Of a DNA stretch of 64,000 bases, positions 34,574 through 49,177 are shown piece after piece. The position numbers and the translations under genes were made by a program. Under the pieces are notes generated by a model. That model was not told the DNA's origin. It worked only from the letters and a program-made list of their open reading frames with translations, and did no database searches. The stretch is from NCBI GenBank assembly GCA_921293015.1, contig OV121087.1, positions 41,650,630 through 41,714,629 of the forward strand, written 5' to 3'. The stretch comes from Phorcus lineatus. Taxonomy: Eukaryota > Mollusca > Gastropoda > Trochida > Trochidae. Numbering within the stretch: the first letter of the stretch is position 1; every line of letters starts with the position of its first letter.

Positions 34574-35197
34574 TAAGAATAATGTGTAAAAAGTAACCTC
34601 TGTTTTTTATACCTGGAAATCTTAAAACTTATGTATCTGAATTATCTGAAGCACATTTATGAATTCATTGAATGTTAATTTAAAGAACAAAACGCCGCAT
34701 CTGTGTTAAGAAAACGTTTCCATGCACTAACTGACTTCCGCACGGATATGCTCAAACCTTTGCCAACTGCCATGATTAAACAGCAATGAAATTAGTCAAG
34801 CAAAGCAGTATACCAGGTTTCTAAACAGCTTCTCATTTTCGATGGCCTAACTGTGTATAACAAATAGGTCTGGGAATGTTGGTAATAAAAACAATGAGGC
34901 TTAAGGGATTCAACTACTATGATGCACGAAATGAAGGATGCCTTATGACAATCTCATTGACAACAGGTCTAACCTATCACTCGTACCAAGCTGCCTTCTG
35001 ATCACGGCATCACGTCACGTCGGCAGCTGCAAAATACGAGCCTTCTCGGGGAAGAAATTTCAATACAATCAAATATTATTTGTACTCACGACGTTGTGAA
35101 ATGGTATCATTCGAAGAGCCTCAGTTATTTCCGTACGCTACAGGAAATGTAAATTGTAATCGAATGTGTACGTTGTACTTCAAGTGTTTTTTCACAG
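34574..35197. other. Intergenic, no gene seen
   Basis: No exon-like stretch or repeat recognised between the SINE and the signal-peptide-like exon. Confidence 0.35.
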
Positions 35198-35252
35198 ATG
35201 ATATTCGCCTTGTATGGTGTCTGCATCATTGCACAGGCCACGGTGACAACAT
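35198..35252 (+). CDS. Candidate orphan first exon encoding a signal peptide
   Basis: An ATG follows directly on a strong acceptor (tgttttttcacag). The frame reads MIFALYGVCIIAQATVTT and meets a consensus donor (GTGAGC) at 35253. The peptide has the length and hydrophobic core of a signal peptide. I found no following exon that could be joined to it, so it is either the start of a gene with far-off or unrecognised exons, a remnant, or chance. It is not part of the lipocalin, which has its own signal peptide. Confidence 0.25.
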
Positions 35253-37728
35253 GTGAGCTGTCCATCCATGCGTTATTGTCATTGGCTGAAATTTTGTAGC
35301 TCTTTCGTGTTGCAACATTTTGCTTATACTTGAAAATATTAGTCCGTTATTTATATTTATGATTGATATATTATTGTGGATAATTATTGATAATATGATT
35401 ATCTATTGATTTGTCATTTATTCCTACTTTGTGCAGTGATTTCAAATGGTTAGATTTCCAAATTGAGGACGCAATCATCTATTTTCAGTCGATAACCTAG
35501 TAACTTTTTGTACATTTAGGGATTTGATTACTCCTCGAGAGTTGATGTCCTCTAACTCAAGTAGACGACGTTGACGTATTCTTAATATTTACTTACTTGA
35601 GGCGTAGTTTATGGAAATTGACAATATAAAGAATACGCAAAGGAAGGGAAAGAATACTTCTTTCAAGTCAATGAAATGAACAAGAATTAAGAAGGTGATG
35701 GACTGAAACATACTGATAACCTACCTCAGAGGTATCCGTTCTAGTGAACACAATCTGGGTTTTTTTTAAATCTGAGATGGAAGTAGAAAAGATAAATTTT
35801 CTGCTACATACAAAAAAATATAGAAAAAAATAGAAAATTTAATTTAGAAACAATTTAGTTCCCAAAACGAATTTTGCTTTGTATATGACTTTGATATTAC
35901 TGTCTTCACTGTTATTACAAATAAATTTCGAGAACAAGAATTTAAATCACTTTTGTGTTGTTAAGACAATAAATTCGTCCATTGTTTTGAATAATCTTAT
36001 TGGTTCATCATATTTCATTAATCCAGTCAATTCTCAGTTTGCATGAATTGCAATAGTGTGATATTCAGGCATCATAAAATGTTGTTTTATTAACAAAGTA
36101 ACTTTCTAGCATAGTTGGCGAGGACCACTATTGCTTCTAAAAACCATTTCCATCTGAAGGCAGTGATGGATCCTTTTGTACACAAGAAGTGGGTGTAAAG
36201 TCGTTAGAACTCCCTGAAGAAATGGTGACACGGAAGCCGTGATTGATTCGGTCCTTTACCTACTTGTCAGTTAATAGAAAATGGTTTTGACAGCTTGCTG
36301 AGTTGACCCCTATTGTGCCTTTGCATCTACTGGTACCAGTGGCTGTCATTGCATGTGATCGAAACCAGGTCACTCCCTTCACCCACTGAATCATGACCTC
36401 CTTTTCCCTATGCCTCTGTCTTCTGCTAAATTATCTAATATTTTTAACCTGTGGACCTCATTGAGAACCAGTCATAACATATCATCGGATTTAAAGTTTG
36501 ACGGTTGAAGCATGCTAGTTTCACTGCAGCAAAACGATTTTAAAGGATTACTTACAATCATCGTTTTAATGTCGTAGGGCTCTTCATTTTTATCAAAAGA
36601 TAGTTTGGGTAAGAAGATTTTCTTCAAACATGTAAACATGGATCAATAGTGTATTCGTTTAAATTTGTCGTTTGGAACGTCATATGTGAGTAAAGTATTT
36701 CCCATGTAAGTGGGTCGTTTCTTGATTCTTAATCATGGTCAAATAAATAGATATTCGTAGATGGATAAATAGATTAAAGTCATGCTTAAATGTATGTATC
36801 TAAATTGCAGGTTTTCTCTATAGTTGTTGTGTTTGAAATCTTTGAAGGGTTAGAAACTAAAAGATTTCCCGAATTGATCAATGTTGATTTCAGGACATTA
36901 TTTGTAATATTCCAAAATAATTAGTTCGTAATATTCAAAACTCTTCCAGTGAAAGAGCTTCGGACTGCTTGCTACATAAATTGTGATTCATGAAAAGGAC
37001 AGAAGTGTGTCCAGTATCGACGACGACAAATCCTGATAGATGATACATAACAGATTAACGCCAACTGATAAATAAGAATGAGTCATAATAAATAAGATTC
37101 GAAACTACACATGGTGCCATATGTATCATTCCAAGTATAATCAATCATCATTCATTTATCAAACTGGTCACTACGTCTCTGTACATGAAAGCATATAAGA
37201 CATAGACACACGCAATAAATGTAAGGCTGTTCATTGGCCGAGAACATGAATAATGAAACGGCTGTGCTGTTGAAAGGTCACAGAAAAGTAATACATGTGG
37301 ACACTGATAAAGCAATTCCCGAATTATGCAACTGTATATACATTTGACTTCAAGTCTGTCATTACTATACCAGTAACGATTAACATGCATTCTGCAATGA
37401 TGCTTTATCCTTTAAAACACGTGGTTCATAATGGAGACATTCACCTAGTTAAATCCACATAAAGTAGTTTGCGGATTAGGAGTACGATAAACCTAGATGA
37501 ACAAATAAACAAGAGGAAATGGAATTCGAAGCTGGTGTCTCAAGAGTACAAATAATCAACCAGTGTCCACAGCGAGTGTACCGGACTGTAGCCAAGATGA
37601 TGGCGTCGACCTTTCTCATACCTCCAGCGACATTTCTAAAAAAATTCAAATCTTGACTAATGCAGCAAAGTGATTTTGGTGATGAAGCTGTTTTTTAGAG
37701 ACTCCTGCACACCATGTGGTGGCAAGTG
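35253..37728. other. Intergenic, no gene seen
   Basis: AT-rich; no domain-bearing frame, no RNA gene and no strong repeat recognised on either strand. Confidence 0.35.
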
Positions 37729-38118
37729 GTCCAGTGCGTAGCTCAGTTAACCGCTATCAGTGAAGTTCAGCTCCATCTGGCTTGGCTCGCCGGATAGGTG
37801 GGTTACCCGATCATTGCTGTATAAGCTGAGAGTTCAAGGGTTATTCCCTGCCCCACACTGAGACACTTGTTGAGAAACTTGTGGTGTCCCCTTACGCAAA
37901 GGACTTTATTCAAAATGTGCTTCTGTTCACCCAGCAGTATTAATTGGGTATATACTGGTGTAGATTGTGTTGGATGTGACCTTTAAGCGCTGTAATCGGC
38001 AGCTTGGGTTAGACCATGGTAAAAATGATTGTAAAGCGCCTGTGAACAGCCCAGCTGAAACTCGGCGCTTTAAAAATTGATTATTATTATTGTTGTTGTT
38101 GTTGTTGTTGTTGTTATT
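37729..38118 (+). mobile_element. SINE family 2 (tRNA-derived), copy 1
   Basis: It starts with a weak tRNA-like head (GTAGCTCAGTTAACCGC, then GAGTTCAAGGGTTATTCCC as a B-box relic). A central part (GTGTCCCC..., then TTCACCCAGCAGTA...GGGTAT) parallels the copy at 61980-62297. The 3' end reads GCGCTTTAAAAATTGATTA and runs into (TTA/TTG)n at about 38076-38118. The shared order of head, body and trinucleotide tail supports a SINE. The tail microsatellite is likely variable between individuals. Confidence 0.7.
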
Positions 38119-41100
38119 TCGGTCTAACGGTCTATTGAATATCATTGTTGTGCCACTCTGATTAATTCTATCAACATCATCAATTTTTTTTTCATTTGGA
38201 CATTTTTGCACAACCAATTTTCAGGAACCTTTGAGTATCTTGCGTATCATGCTTTTTTTATTGCTCGTAAGATATGTATCGTATACAACTTGAGGCCAAT
38301 TGGTCTGATCTTTCCATCTTCTGGCAGTAACACAGCAAAAAGACTCACTATAAAGCAACTCTCAACCATTCTTTATTATAGCAGTTAATTCTTGTCATGA
38401 TAATTCCATTTAAAGAGTCATTTTCGGCTTCCAATTCGAAGAGTGTTATCTACGTATCAAATGCACTGATTCAAAATCCGGGCTCCGGTCATATATGATT
38501 GACATTAAAATTTTCTATCTTAACAATGTCATTGAGAAGTTCATTGTTAAATTCCATTATAATTATTTTTTATCTTGTAGTTCATTTTGGGTCGCATTTT
38601 TTGCATCAAGAAAACATTAACATTAACTTCATGATTGATATTAACCAACCAATATAGAAACGCATATTAGATTAGTCGCTGGTTAATGTTCTGTAAAATG
38701 ATAAAATGATAACTGAGTGATAAATGGTTGAAGAATTTCGAATTCAATTCATTTAGTCTTGATAATGTTGAAAATACGGAAAGACCTTTACGATATTGGT
38801 ATTGAAGAATTGTAATATTCTTACATACATGATGTTCTCTCATTTTCTAAGGTGCTGGTTGCTAAATAGAAGCTGACTTTGAAAGTTCATTCAACTAATA
38901 AAACATCACAATAATTATAATCATAATGAAGGGAAAGAATGTGATGACGTCGCTAATATCTATCCCGAAACACCGCAATCTTTGCAATAAAGATGATGAG
39001 TGTTCATTAAAAAATATGTTTTGCTTTACAGAGTTAATACAATTTTACACTATAGGATTGATTCTTTAACCTTTTGATGAAATGCCATGGAGATCCACAT
39101 GTTCTGTTCCTGGCCTAATATAAGGGTCTTAATTGTTGATGAATTGAATGTTTGAATCAGACAGTTCTAACACAACTGCCATTAAAGGTTTGAAATAAAA
39201 TTTTCTTTGAGGGTAAAGATATTTGGGCTGTTGTAATTAGATAAATTCAAGTTCCATTACCTAAGTACGTATATATTTGCTATGAATAATGTCATATTAT
39301 GATAATCAAAGCCTATGCCAGAATTTCAGTTATTGATATTCTTGTAATACAGAGTATTGACATTTACATTCTATCTCAACTAGAAATGCACTTCACAGAA
39401 GTAAATATGCAAAAAGAATGTAAATAATTTGACTGTTCAAAAACGCAAATAACAGTTCATTGGTAATTTCCTTTCGTTAACAAGATCCCGTTCTTGAAAA
39501 TGATCCATTTATATATTTATAATTAAGGATTAAATTCAAGTCGCTTTCACATGTATCACACTTACGGAAAGCATTCACGATGAGAATATACTACTACACG
39601 ATGTGAATTACATTGATAGTACTATGTCTTCAATTGGTTACAATAGAAAAGAACGCCTGGTTGATTCACATAATCAAGCATCACATTAAGTATCTTTTCA
39701 AAAGATACATAATACAAGGGAGGGTGTAAGGTCATTGTAGTTTTTTGACATTATGTCATATTTTCATTTAATTTCTCATTAACCTACTTAACAATGGTAT
39801 TAAAATGACTTGAAGACCTCGATTTTGAACCTACATTTATCGAGTTCCCATTAACATGATCAAAAGTAGCATACACTTATCACCTAGTGAATAATGGCTA
39901 TTGTCGTGGAATCCATTTCCTATGCATCTGCCTGTGCCAAGTGATCTAGATACACAGCCAAAGAACATTATTGATGAGCACGCAAAACTTTCCAAAAGAT
40001 GAATGATGATATCTGGCAGATGCTGATCTGACCTGGTTTTACGTTGTGTTTGTATGTTTAATCACACTTGAATTTGGGTTGACTCTGTTTATGTATAACC
40101 AATGACTTTTCAGAAATATATAACGATTTATAAAAGGGGGTCTGTAGATCGCATGACATCATTAAACGATCAATAAAGACTATACTCTAAATGACTGTCA
40201 GGAGAAGGGTTTGTGCCTTCTTCAAATCAAAAACTCTACGAAAGAAAATGATGAATGAAAAAGGAAGAATTTGACGTGTAATGTGCCTAATGTAATGTAT
40301 GTATACGTTATGATTCTAATAGACGACAGTGCGTAATTTCTTTTAAAGCTTAACGTAAGCGAAAATACCAGGATCAATTGATGTAATCAGCAGATCAGCT
40401 CCAATAATAATCGTACGAGAAGGGTGACAACGTTTTCGCGGTGCACTCAAACCACAAATTATGGTGCTTCGCAGTAAGAACTTGAATAGCTATTGATGAA
40501 GATTTGCGCGAAGGGAAAGTGTTGAACTTTTAGATACCAAGTGATAATCAAGCAAAATCTATATATAGAGGTCAAAAGTTAATGTGAATTTAAAACCAGA
40601 CTTGGAGCAATAAGTATTATTCAGAATATGATGCATGGAGGATGAACGGCTTCACACTGGAAGAGGACGTAAAAGCTACAATGGTGTTTTTCTGCTTTGT
40701 CTCTCATATGTTCCTAATTGTGTTGTGAAATTTTTAAACAGCTAAAATGTTTTCACTATTTAACTAATTCAATGCAATCATGACATTATCAACTTATGCA
40801 ATATTGTGAGACAATGTTCATTATCACTTTGTTGAATAGTCCTTTTAGAGTATGTTTCGTTCTCTATATGTACATGCATTTTGAAAACACGATCATTCTA
40901 ACACTCGATTAAAAAAATGCAGTTGAGTCATATGCTGTCTAAAGTCCAACAAATACATATGTTTAATACGATTAATAGATCTAGAATAGGAAAGACTCTA
41001 TGACTAAACTATATATATGATAATAATAATTTGCAAACATTTTATTTACATGTACACTGATATTCAAGCTGAAGTGTGATACATCTAATCGCAATGTTGA

Positions 41101-43265
41101 TTGATAATAACAAATAAAACTGTATAAACTACCGGCTATATCAGAAGTATTTGTCCGTCGTATCGATAACATACAACTTTATCCTTTTTAAATGACGTTT
41201 CTTATAGTATTTTGCAGAATGGTTTTACTTGGAACATGAAAATGGAAAGCTGTATCTAATAGCGTAGAAAAGTACATTATTTCAAATGAACATGCCTGCA
41301 GAGATGTTGAAGGTATTCAGTAATTAAGTACAATTCAATTGTACCCTATCTTTAGTTCAATGATATTTTTGATTGTTCGCACTAAATAACGATTCACAAT
41401 GAATGCATATTTCAAATGTTTTGAAAGTTATTACAAAGAATATACACTAAGCTTAGTTCATTGTCAAGAAACTGATATGTTAGCTCCTACATTTAAATAT
41501 AATTTAAATATTTCATTCCTTTGGCATATATCTTTTTGAAAAGAAAATACTTTAGGTACTTACTGTTCTCATGTTAACGTAATAATCATTCTAAAAAGCA
41601 GCATTGCATATTGTGTTGAACATTAGTATCCTTGAGCAGAGATGTATTCAGACTGTTAAAACCCACCTATCTCCCTCTTGCTAAACTTGTTGTTATACAT
41701 GACAAGCGACGAATACTTCTGCACCTCATGGCAAACTGCCAAATCTTATGCACTCATTAAGAAGAAAAATATCATTAAATCATTCTAATATAATATATCT
41801 AAAATAGCATCTAAATAATAAAACAGACTCGTAGATTTGATCCACCAGGAAGGTTTTTATAAAATATTCAACTTCCTCTCCTAAAGCATTTCTGAAAAGA
41901 AATTTAGAACTATCAAATACAAATAAAACTTATCACAAATATATCTCAAAGTAAATTATCCAGAGTGCTAGAGTGAATAGAGTAAAACATTGTTTTTCTA
42001 CAATTAGATGTTAACTATTCAAATGAGCATAAATACATTATTCTGATAATGTCATTAGTCATATGGCGAACCATATTGCATTACAAATCATCCCCTAAAA
42101 TGTTCTCCCTACGTTAATACATGTCATTGTTGACCATGATTGAATTTAATGAAATGGCTTATTCTTTTTATAAATGTCATTTCCGCTCTGAACTATTGTT
42201 CCAGTGGGCTTATGTGATTGACTTTTGTTTATTCGTCACTTAGTAAATTTTATCTAAGGAATAACAGACATGGAACCTTTAGAATATCACTCTTGGGACT
42301 ACATGTAACAAGCAAATCTCACTACTCAAAAGCTGAAACGGAAATATCATATGTTTCCAGTCATTACAGTTGGAGCTCGAGTAATTTGATATAAGGAATT
42401 TGATTCTTTAAAAACAACATTTATTTTCAGTAATTTACTTTGACATTTGGATAACTTCTACCAAATCCTTTCTTCTGAATAAATATGTTTAAATCAATAG
42501 TTAAAAAACTGAAATAAAACATATGCAATTAGGCAGTATCCAAAATATTTTGCTCCTAGCGCAATAGGAACGTAATAACATAATTATAATTAACAGCACA
42601 TGGTCATCTTTTTTGCGACATGGTCACTTTTTTGGTGCGTCAAGGAGAGCACTCCTTGCATGTTTACTAAGCCTTAGTCACCAAGCCCCGAGAAATTAAA
42701 CTAACATAAATATCAACACTAATTTTGGATCAACACTAAATAACGGATATGCTATGTCGTAATGTATTTTTCTCATTGTTGATTTGATGAGACATTGTTA
42801 TAATTGGATAAATTCTCAATTATTACTAAAGTTTGTCTTTGTATACTGCCTATGACAAATACGTTAATTAGTGCAAACATACCTTATGTTATCAAAACTA
42901 CATAAGATTGTATGAGAGTAGTTATTACTCTCTAGACTGTCCTCAAACACGTGGTGATCGAACGTTATATATTTGTTAAGAGGGATAAATAGAAATACCT
43001 TACTCTGACTGGATGAGAATACTTATAATTATTCCGTTGTTTCCATTATCACAAACAGGAAGCTACAGGATCGAATTAAATGTCAAAGATTAACACAAGC
43101 GGGCATGGTGTCAGCTATCAAAATAAAATATCTTTTTATTGATAACTTCCACAAATCACACAAACCGTAGAAATTTGATAAGGCTTAAATTTGCAGAGAA
43201 ATAGAAATAGTAATGAAATTGGTAGACGTTATTTAAAATCTCACGATCTATTAAGAGACTATGGA
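38119..43265. other. Long intergenic stretch, no gene seen
   Basis: About 5 kb of AT-rich DNA. The short open frames here (38206, 40981) show no recognisable motif and their composition matches the surroundings. No tRNA-like or fold-back structure was recognised. Confidence 0.35.
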
Positions 43266-43368
43266 CCTGGATCTAGATTTCTTCTCTCTTAGCGCTAAGA
43301 TAAGTAAGTCATGCTAATGTATGACACTTACGACTATCTTAGCATTAAGAGAGCTTCGAAAATCCAGG
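43266..43368. mobile_element. Short palindromic (MITE-like) element
   Basis: A 103-bp imperfect palindrome. The left arm (cctggatctagatttc...tctcttagcgctaagat) pairs with the right arm (atcttagcattaagaga...aatccagg) over about 45 bp each, with a short centre. It would fold into one long hairpin. It is non-coding, and no target duplication could be fixed with confidence. Confidence 0.65.
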
Positions 43369-43585
43369 CCCTGGCCTCGAATTTTTCCTAGTTCATCATA
43401 ATGATAATGTGACAAATTCGGAGCTTTAAAGATGTACAAGATAAAATGAACATGTATTTTGTCACAATAAAGGGACCGTTCGAGATAAGTAAAGTGATCT
43501 CATGAAAACGAAACTAAAATTAATGTTTCCAATTGCATGACAATGAGTTTTAATCAAAAAGAGCAATCTAAAGCCGAACGTGCAA

Positions 43586-43722
43586 TGATCGGTTAAGCTA
43601 TACGAATCCATTTCTCCACCTCAAATTATTAAAAGGTGTTCGCACAATAATGGTCGCCAGTGGTTTCTGCTTGAAACTTGATTATTTCCTCAACGACAAC
43701 TGCTGATCGGGTTGATGGATGT
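43586..43722. repeat. Short interspersed repeat, copy 2
   Basis: Parallels 28046-28165: gttaagctatacgaatcc, then acaataatggtcgcc, then gatcgggttgatgg. The class is unknown. Confidence 0.35.
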
Positions 43723-45101
43723 TTTGACCATCGGAAAATAAAAATTTTAGACATAAAGTAACCTGTTTTTGAAAATTTGAAGAAATGAATCTTTAAAAAA
43801 AGCGTACTACAGCACCTTTAATGTGACAAAGTACATATATCAATTAGCTTTAACTAATTCTGTTGGTATCTTATACTTAAAGTTTTCACCTTCAATAATG
43901 ATATTTTCATTAGCTTTTATACGGAAAAAAACACACTGCAAAAGAAAGGTTCACAACAGAATGAAACGTGGTGTTTTACTTAATTTAACATCTCCATTTG
44001 TTTATATTTTCCCTTATAATAATTAAGAAATCTCTTAATTGCATTTTACGTAGTGTACAGGAATATTTTACATCAATTGCAAAACTAATACAAATTTCAA
44101 ACGTTCAAAGTGTTGGTATTTTAGCCACATCGAAATAAGTTTAAGATTTTTGTTCATCAACATCTTGAAACGTGTGTAAGAATGCAGCTAAGAGAAATCT
44201 CGTTGGTGATTGATATATCAAATCAGGTTTCGATGGTATTGACGACCAATCGTTCCTTTTCAACAAATCATTCATTTAGTTAAAGATCCATTCCAAAACA
44301 ATCATAAACCTGACTGGACTTTAACTGGCATGAAGTTTCTAAACAGGTGTAGTTGTATCAAAAGGGCGGGTATCCCAGTGCAAGACGGAAAAATACACCA
44401 ACTATGATGTCCAAGAATAGATTTTATCTTGTGTCATCTTCTAATCCAATTATTAAAACTATAAAATTGTCACTAACATGTTAAATTGAATAATATCCAA
44501 AAATGGTAATTCTAATATGACACAAAAAAAATCGAATGAAAATACTGCTTTCTGATTGGTTCCTCATAACTATTTTGAGTAATTATTTCAATAATAATTA
44601 CCTCTATATATTTACATGTACGACCGATTCACATTCTTCCCCATTAAGTGAACTCTTCCTGTTAACATTGACTTGCAGACAACGGCAAAATTGATTTGGA
44701 GATTTTTGAGGCATTCTGGAAACCTATAATTCTGATAAATTTACAATATATATCCATTCTGTCTCTGATATTTGCGGTGTTTGTAGTGCATGTTATTCCC
44801 CTATATGTAAAACAAAACTAAATCCCGAAATAAAAAGTATAACACATTTATCTCAGACTGATTAGAAAAATAAGTAGGAACTAGTTTTCCTTGCACAACA
44901 GCAATGTAAGTCAAACCAGTACAGACAGGTTCCTCTTTCTTGCCACAATTGAGGACTATTTACATTTAAATGTACTTCTGTGTAGGGTCTGTCTGTATGT
45001 AGCCACAATGTATCCATCACGCTGTCTTCTGAATAAAGCATACTTTCCTGAAAACAACTCCTCGCAGGCTGTTCACCGAGGCGCCTAGTGACATACTACG
45101 C

Positions 45102-45177
45102 CATCTTGTCTCAGGGTAAGACGTATAGCTGAAGAAGAGTGGAGCGTCAGCTATACGAATTACCCTAAAACAGGATG
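45102..45177. mobile_element. Small hairpin (fold-back) element
   Basis: Two 31-bp imperfect inverted arms (45102-45132 and 45147-45177) are separated by 14 bp. The inner parts read gacgtatagctga and tcagctatacgaa, and the outer parts catcttgtctcagggtaa and ttaccctaaaacaggatg. Candidate explanations are a tiny fold-back transposon or a small hairpin RNA precursor; nothing here shows transcription. Confidence 0.5.
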
Positions 45178-48100
45178 ATAATACGCCTACCACGACCAAA
45201 ATTGCCTTTAATTTGGAATCCGATTTCATCTGAGAAGTTAATTTTGCCAATTAGGTCTGGTCTACATACAAACATTACAATCCAAGGTCTTCCTATTATG
45301 TCTATAATGAAACGTCATCAAGCATTTAAACAGCCGGCAAATTTGAAGTGCATTAATATATCTACCTACTGTCTATGTGACATTGGTACCATTTAAAAGT
45401 GTCGCAAATTTACTTCAACAACATATTTTACCTTGTATGTATTGGTAACATCAACTCGAAAGTGAAAACACAATTCTAATTAATAGAAGAGCTACTTTTG
45501 TACTATTTATAGTACTCACAACTTTGTTGCAATACCTGATGGTAAAGACTATCGAGTCGTAATGACATACAATAACAATATCATTTTTGCATTCTCTCAT
45601 ATTTGGTTCATTTGTAATAAATGGAGTTGGAGCAAAATACGTATTATTTTTACATTTTTATATGATACAATTATTGTATAACGATTTTTTTAAATAATGG
45701 AATAACTAATTATATCCGTTGGTTGTTAAAAAAAGCATAAAAGTTATGAAAATCATTGGTGAAGACTTGAAATAAAAGAACACGTTATTGCGGTTATTGT
45801 CCTTCTTTGATGTTTATGTGGACCTATAAAATGAATAAATATCACTTTGTTGTTCTTATCTTGAATTCAGAAAATGTCATAACGACTTCAACAATATGAT
45901 TTTTTTTGTTCAATGGAAATCTGGAAATGAGGTTTCCAACTGCAACATAATTTAAGTAATGTAGGTGACATTTTTTATTTATCTAAGCAACGTTTGATCA
46001 TATTTGGCGGACGGACAACGCGTCTTTTGTAATGCTATTGTTCTCTTGGAGTATTTGTGTTGAAAAGGGCAAAGGCAAATGAGAATCCATAAATTGTGGA
46101 ATCAATTGAAAATGCTCCTCGGGGTCTTTTATTGATAATACATGAGACCAGTTCTTAAAAAACGTACGCAGGTAGACTCACATTCATTCACATGTGTGTA
46201 TGCAGAAGAGATTTGACTAGCATTTTTACATCTCATTATGTACGTATGGAAAATAAATAAATATCTGTGGAAAATATTGGTTTATTACATACTTTGATTC
46301 CATTGAACACGCAGGATGTGACAAATGTCATATTCTCTTTTAAGTCTCCAATTTCAATCTGAAAATTAATTTTCAATTCACTTCAATAATACTTCGAAAT
46401 GTTTATTTCGGCCATGCATCCCTCGTACCAGTCTGATTAAAATCGTGTGTTCCGATGTATAAATGTTTTTTTAAATCCCCTCTAGCGGGATCCGAACTCT
46501 TTCTACCAGTAGCTTCCCTCTTAGCAACGATCTGAACGCGGCTGATTTTAACAGGACTGCCATCCAAACAAAAGATTAATATCAATTTTAAGATTGTTTT
46601 TTATTCATCATAGATGCATTCTACTATATAGAGCGGGAAATTATATAATTTTCTATAAGTAAATAATGGACAATGATAGATATATGCATTTATGAAATAC
46701 ATTAAAATAATGATTTTATACATATAATTCTAGGGCACTTTTCCTTGTTATCATAACAACTTATAGGAATAAGGATTTGGAACGTTCATAAATAAATTAT
46801 TAAGTTCATTACTTTCGCAATTACCATTTTGGTGTGTCAGAAAGTTCTATTTAAAGTTTTAAAGGGAACACGCAACCAACCAATTGATTGAAAACAAGCA
46901 TCTTAGTCATTAAATATGCAATCTTGCATGTCCATAATAAACATATTCACAATTAACCGACATATTAAACACAATGTTATCAAAACAACATCAACATATG
47001 TGATGCTTAAAGTACACGCTCACAAATCTCGTATGAAAATGTATTTATATGAGTATCTAGGTAAAACGTAGAACACAGAAGGTCATGTTTAATTTAAATC
47101 AAAAGCCGAAGGCGTTGATTGATTCTACTGCGTTGCATATTTCAACACTATATGTGAAACATTAGATTCCAGAAATATCCAATACCAGGAATGATTCTAT
47201 CCTGAATGTCTATCCAAAACAACTAATCTGTTGTAAAGCTATTATAATTCTATTTTACAAAGTTGTTAAAAAAATATTCCACTCACATGTTTCTGTCGCA
47301 TTCCATAACGGTATATCTCATAGATGTGAATGTTTAGTTTGGTCAATGAAAATATATTTTCCTTTTGACGCAACATCTCTTTCACCTTTTCACCACTGTC
47401 GAATCGTAAGCCATAGCTATTTCAACATGGCTAATATATTATTATTCTTATTCATTCCTAAGGAAAGAAAAACTTATATGTTAAGGCGGGATCCATAACA
47501 ACAAAATATAAACATTGCGAAACTGAAATGTCTCCACAAAACATGATTTAATCATGGGCCCGGCTAGATTATTTAATGGATTACCTTGCTAGGTCTCTTA
47601 AATAATCAGGTTTTAAGAGCTAACCAATCAAAGGCGTTTAACAGAAGTAAATTTTGCATTTATGCTTTGCGGTCGAGACCATGCATACTCATATATCATA
47701 CTCTATTCTTTTTAAATACATGGCAACGGTGGAAAGGCGTGGCTTGGTAAGGTTATTCATGCAATCATCATGCAATGGTGAGAGCAATTACAGGATCTGT
47801 GACGAGTCCTATCGGAATGAATATCCCGGAGATAATTGGCGATAAGGGAGATACTAAAAAAAAATCTGTGCTCACCAGGGTAGGATGTCAAATTTGTTTT
47901 TCTTATTCTGTCTTCTAGGAAAAACTCCTTAACAAAGAAGTTGGTTGTTTTATTTGTGTGATTTAAGGTATCTATTCCGCTCCTGCAACAGAATTATATG
48001 AAACATTATCATGACAAGAAACACAATAGTTACACACAGCGAACATGATATATGATATGATAAATATGTTTCAAAAATGTTGTGAAAATATATTGAAAAT

Positions 48101-49177
48101 AGAGTATTTCAATATGCAACACTGTATGAATAAGTTCCGGTCCTGACAGATTTTTAGATTTTTCTGATTAAAGCGATGCATCTATGCGATTCTGCCAACC
48201 ATTGAGGAAGATATCTATTTACTGTGCATCAATGTCTAGTTGTCTGTAACAAAGAAACTAAATTTAGAGATAATCAATCAGATAGACTGAAGTAAATGTC
48301 ATGATCTACAATATCTACATTATAGCAATAAATTTTCAATGGTGCACAGTATATGTAAATGGATAAATTTGGTGTATCATAGTAAAACTTTCCAACATTC
48401 AAGATGAAGTCAGTTGTTGTTTACTGATTTGCAGTATAAAGTTCCGACACCTTGTTACAAATGACGTAATGAAATTTATTCATGAGTGAATGAAATATTT
48501 CATATGAATATGTTTTTGTATTAAATGACAATTTGTGTTAACAGTAGCTTGATGAAAAGCCCATATAAGAAGATATCAACGCATTGATGATTTATTATTG
48601 TTTTGCAGTCGTTTTTCCAAACTAATGTTTCTACCGACATTCAACATAGCTAACGTCTTTCAAACATTGAAATATCATAGTCTTATAAAAACAATGAATT
48701 AATTTCAATTGTAATTTCATTTTAAACGAGATTTTGCATATCACCTACCATAAAAGCTTCTGGACCAAAGCCAAATGCTACATTTACAACCTTTTAACCA
48801 AACACACACTGCAGTGAAAACAACTATCATTTGAGAAAAACATTTTGAAATAAATCTTTCTGATAATGACTGATAGCCTCCTTGGTTTTTAAATTTCTAT
48901 TATCTGCGTATCATATCAGTCACGCAAGTCTTTTTCCGTTATACATGTAGTTGACGGACCGATACAAATTAACGGTTGCTTCTCCCATCTTCGAGTTGGT
49001 ACTAGATAACTGATCAACAAGTCTTACAGTGATAAAACGATATTGAAAGATATGGAAATGATAAAATGGCGAAAGAAAATATATTCTAAACAAATTAATT
49101 AATGATTTCTTAGTTGAAGAAGAAGCGATGCTCCCAAGACTTACTGCAATTAGAACATTCCTCTAATGAGAAAAAAA
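45178..49177. other. Intergenic, no gene seen; weak tRNA-like relic near 46480-46570
   Basis: About 4 kb of AT-rich sequence. On the minus strand near 46480-46570 a stretch with GAGTTCGGATCCCGCTAG resembles the T-arm side of a tRNA or SINE head, without a readable body. Nothing else was supported. Confidence 0.3.

Noticed and set aside
37927-38217. Protein with an Asn run on the minus strand
   Set aside because: The Asn run is the SINE tail microsatellite read through.
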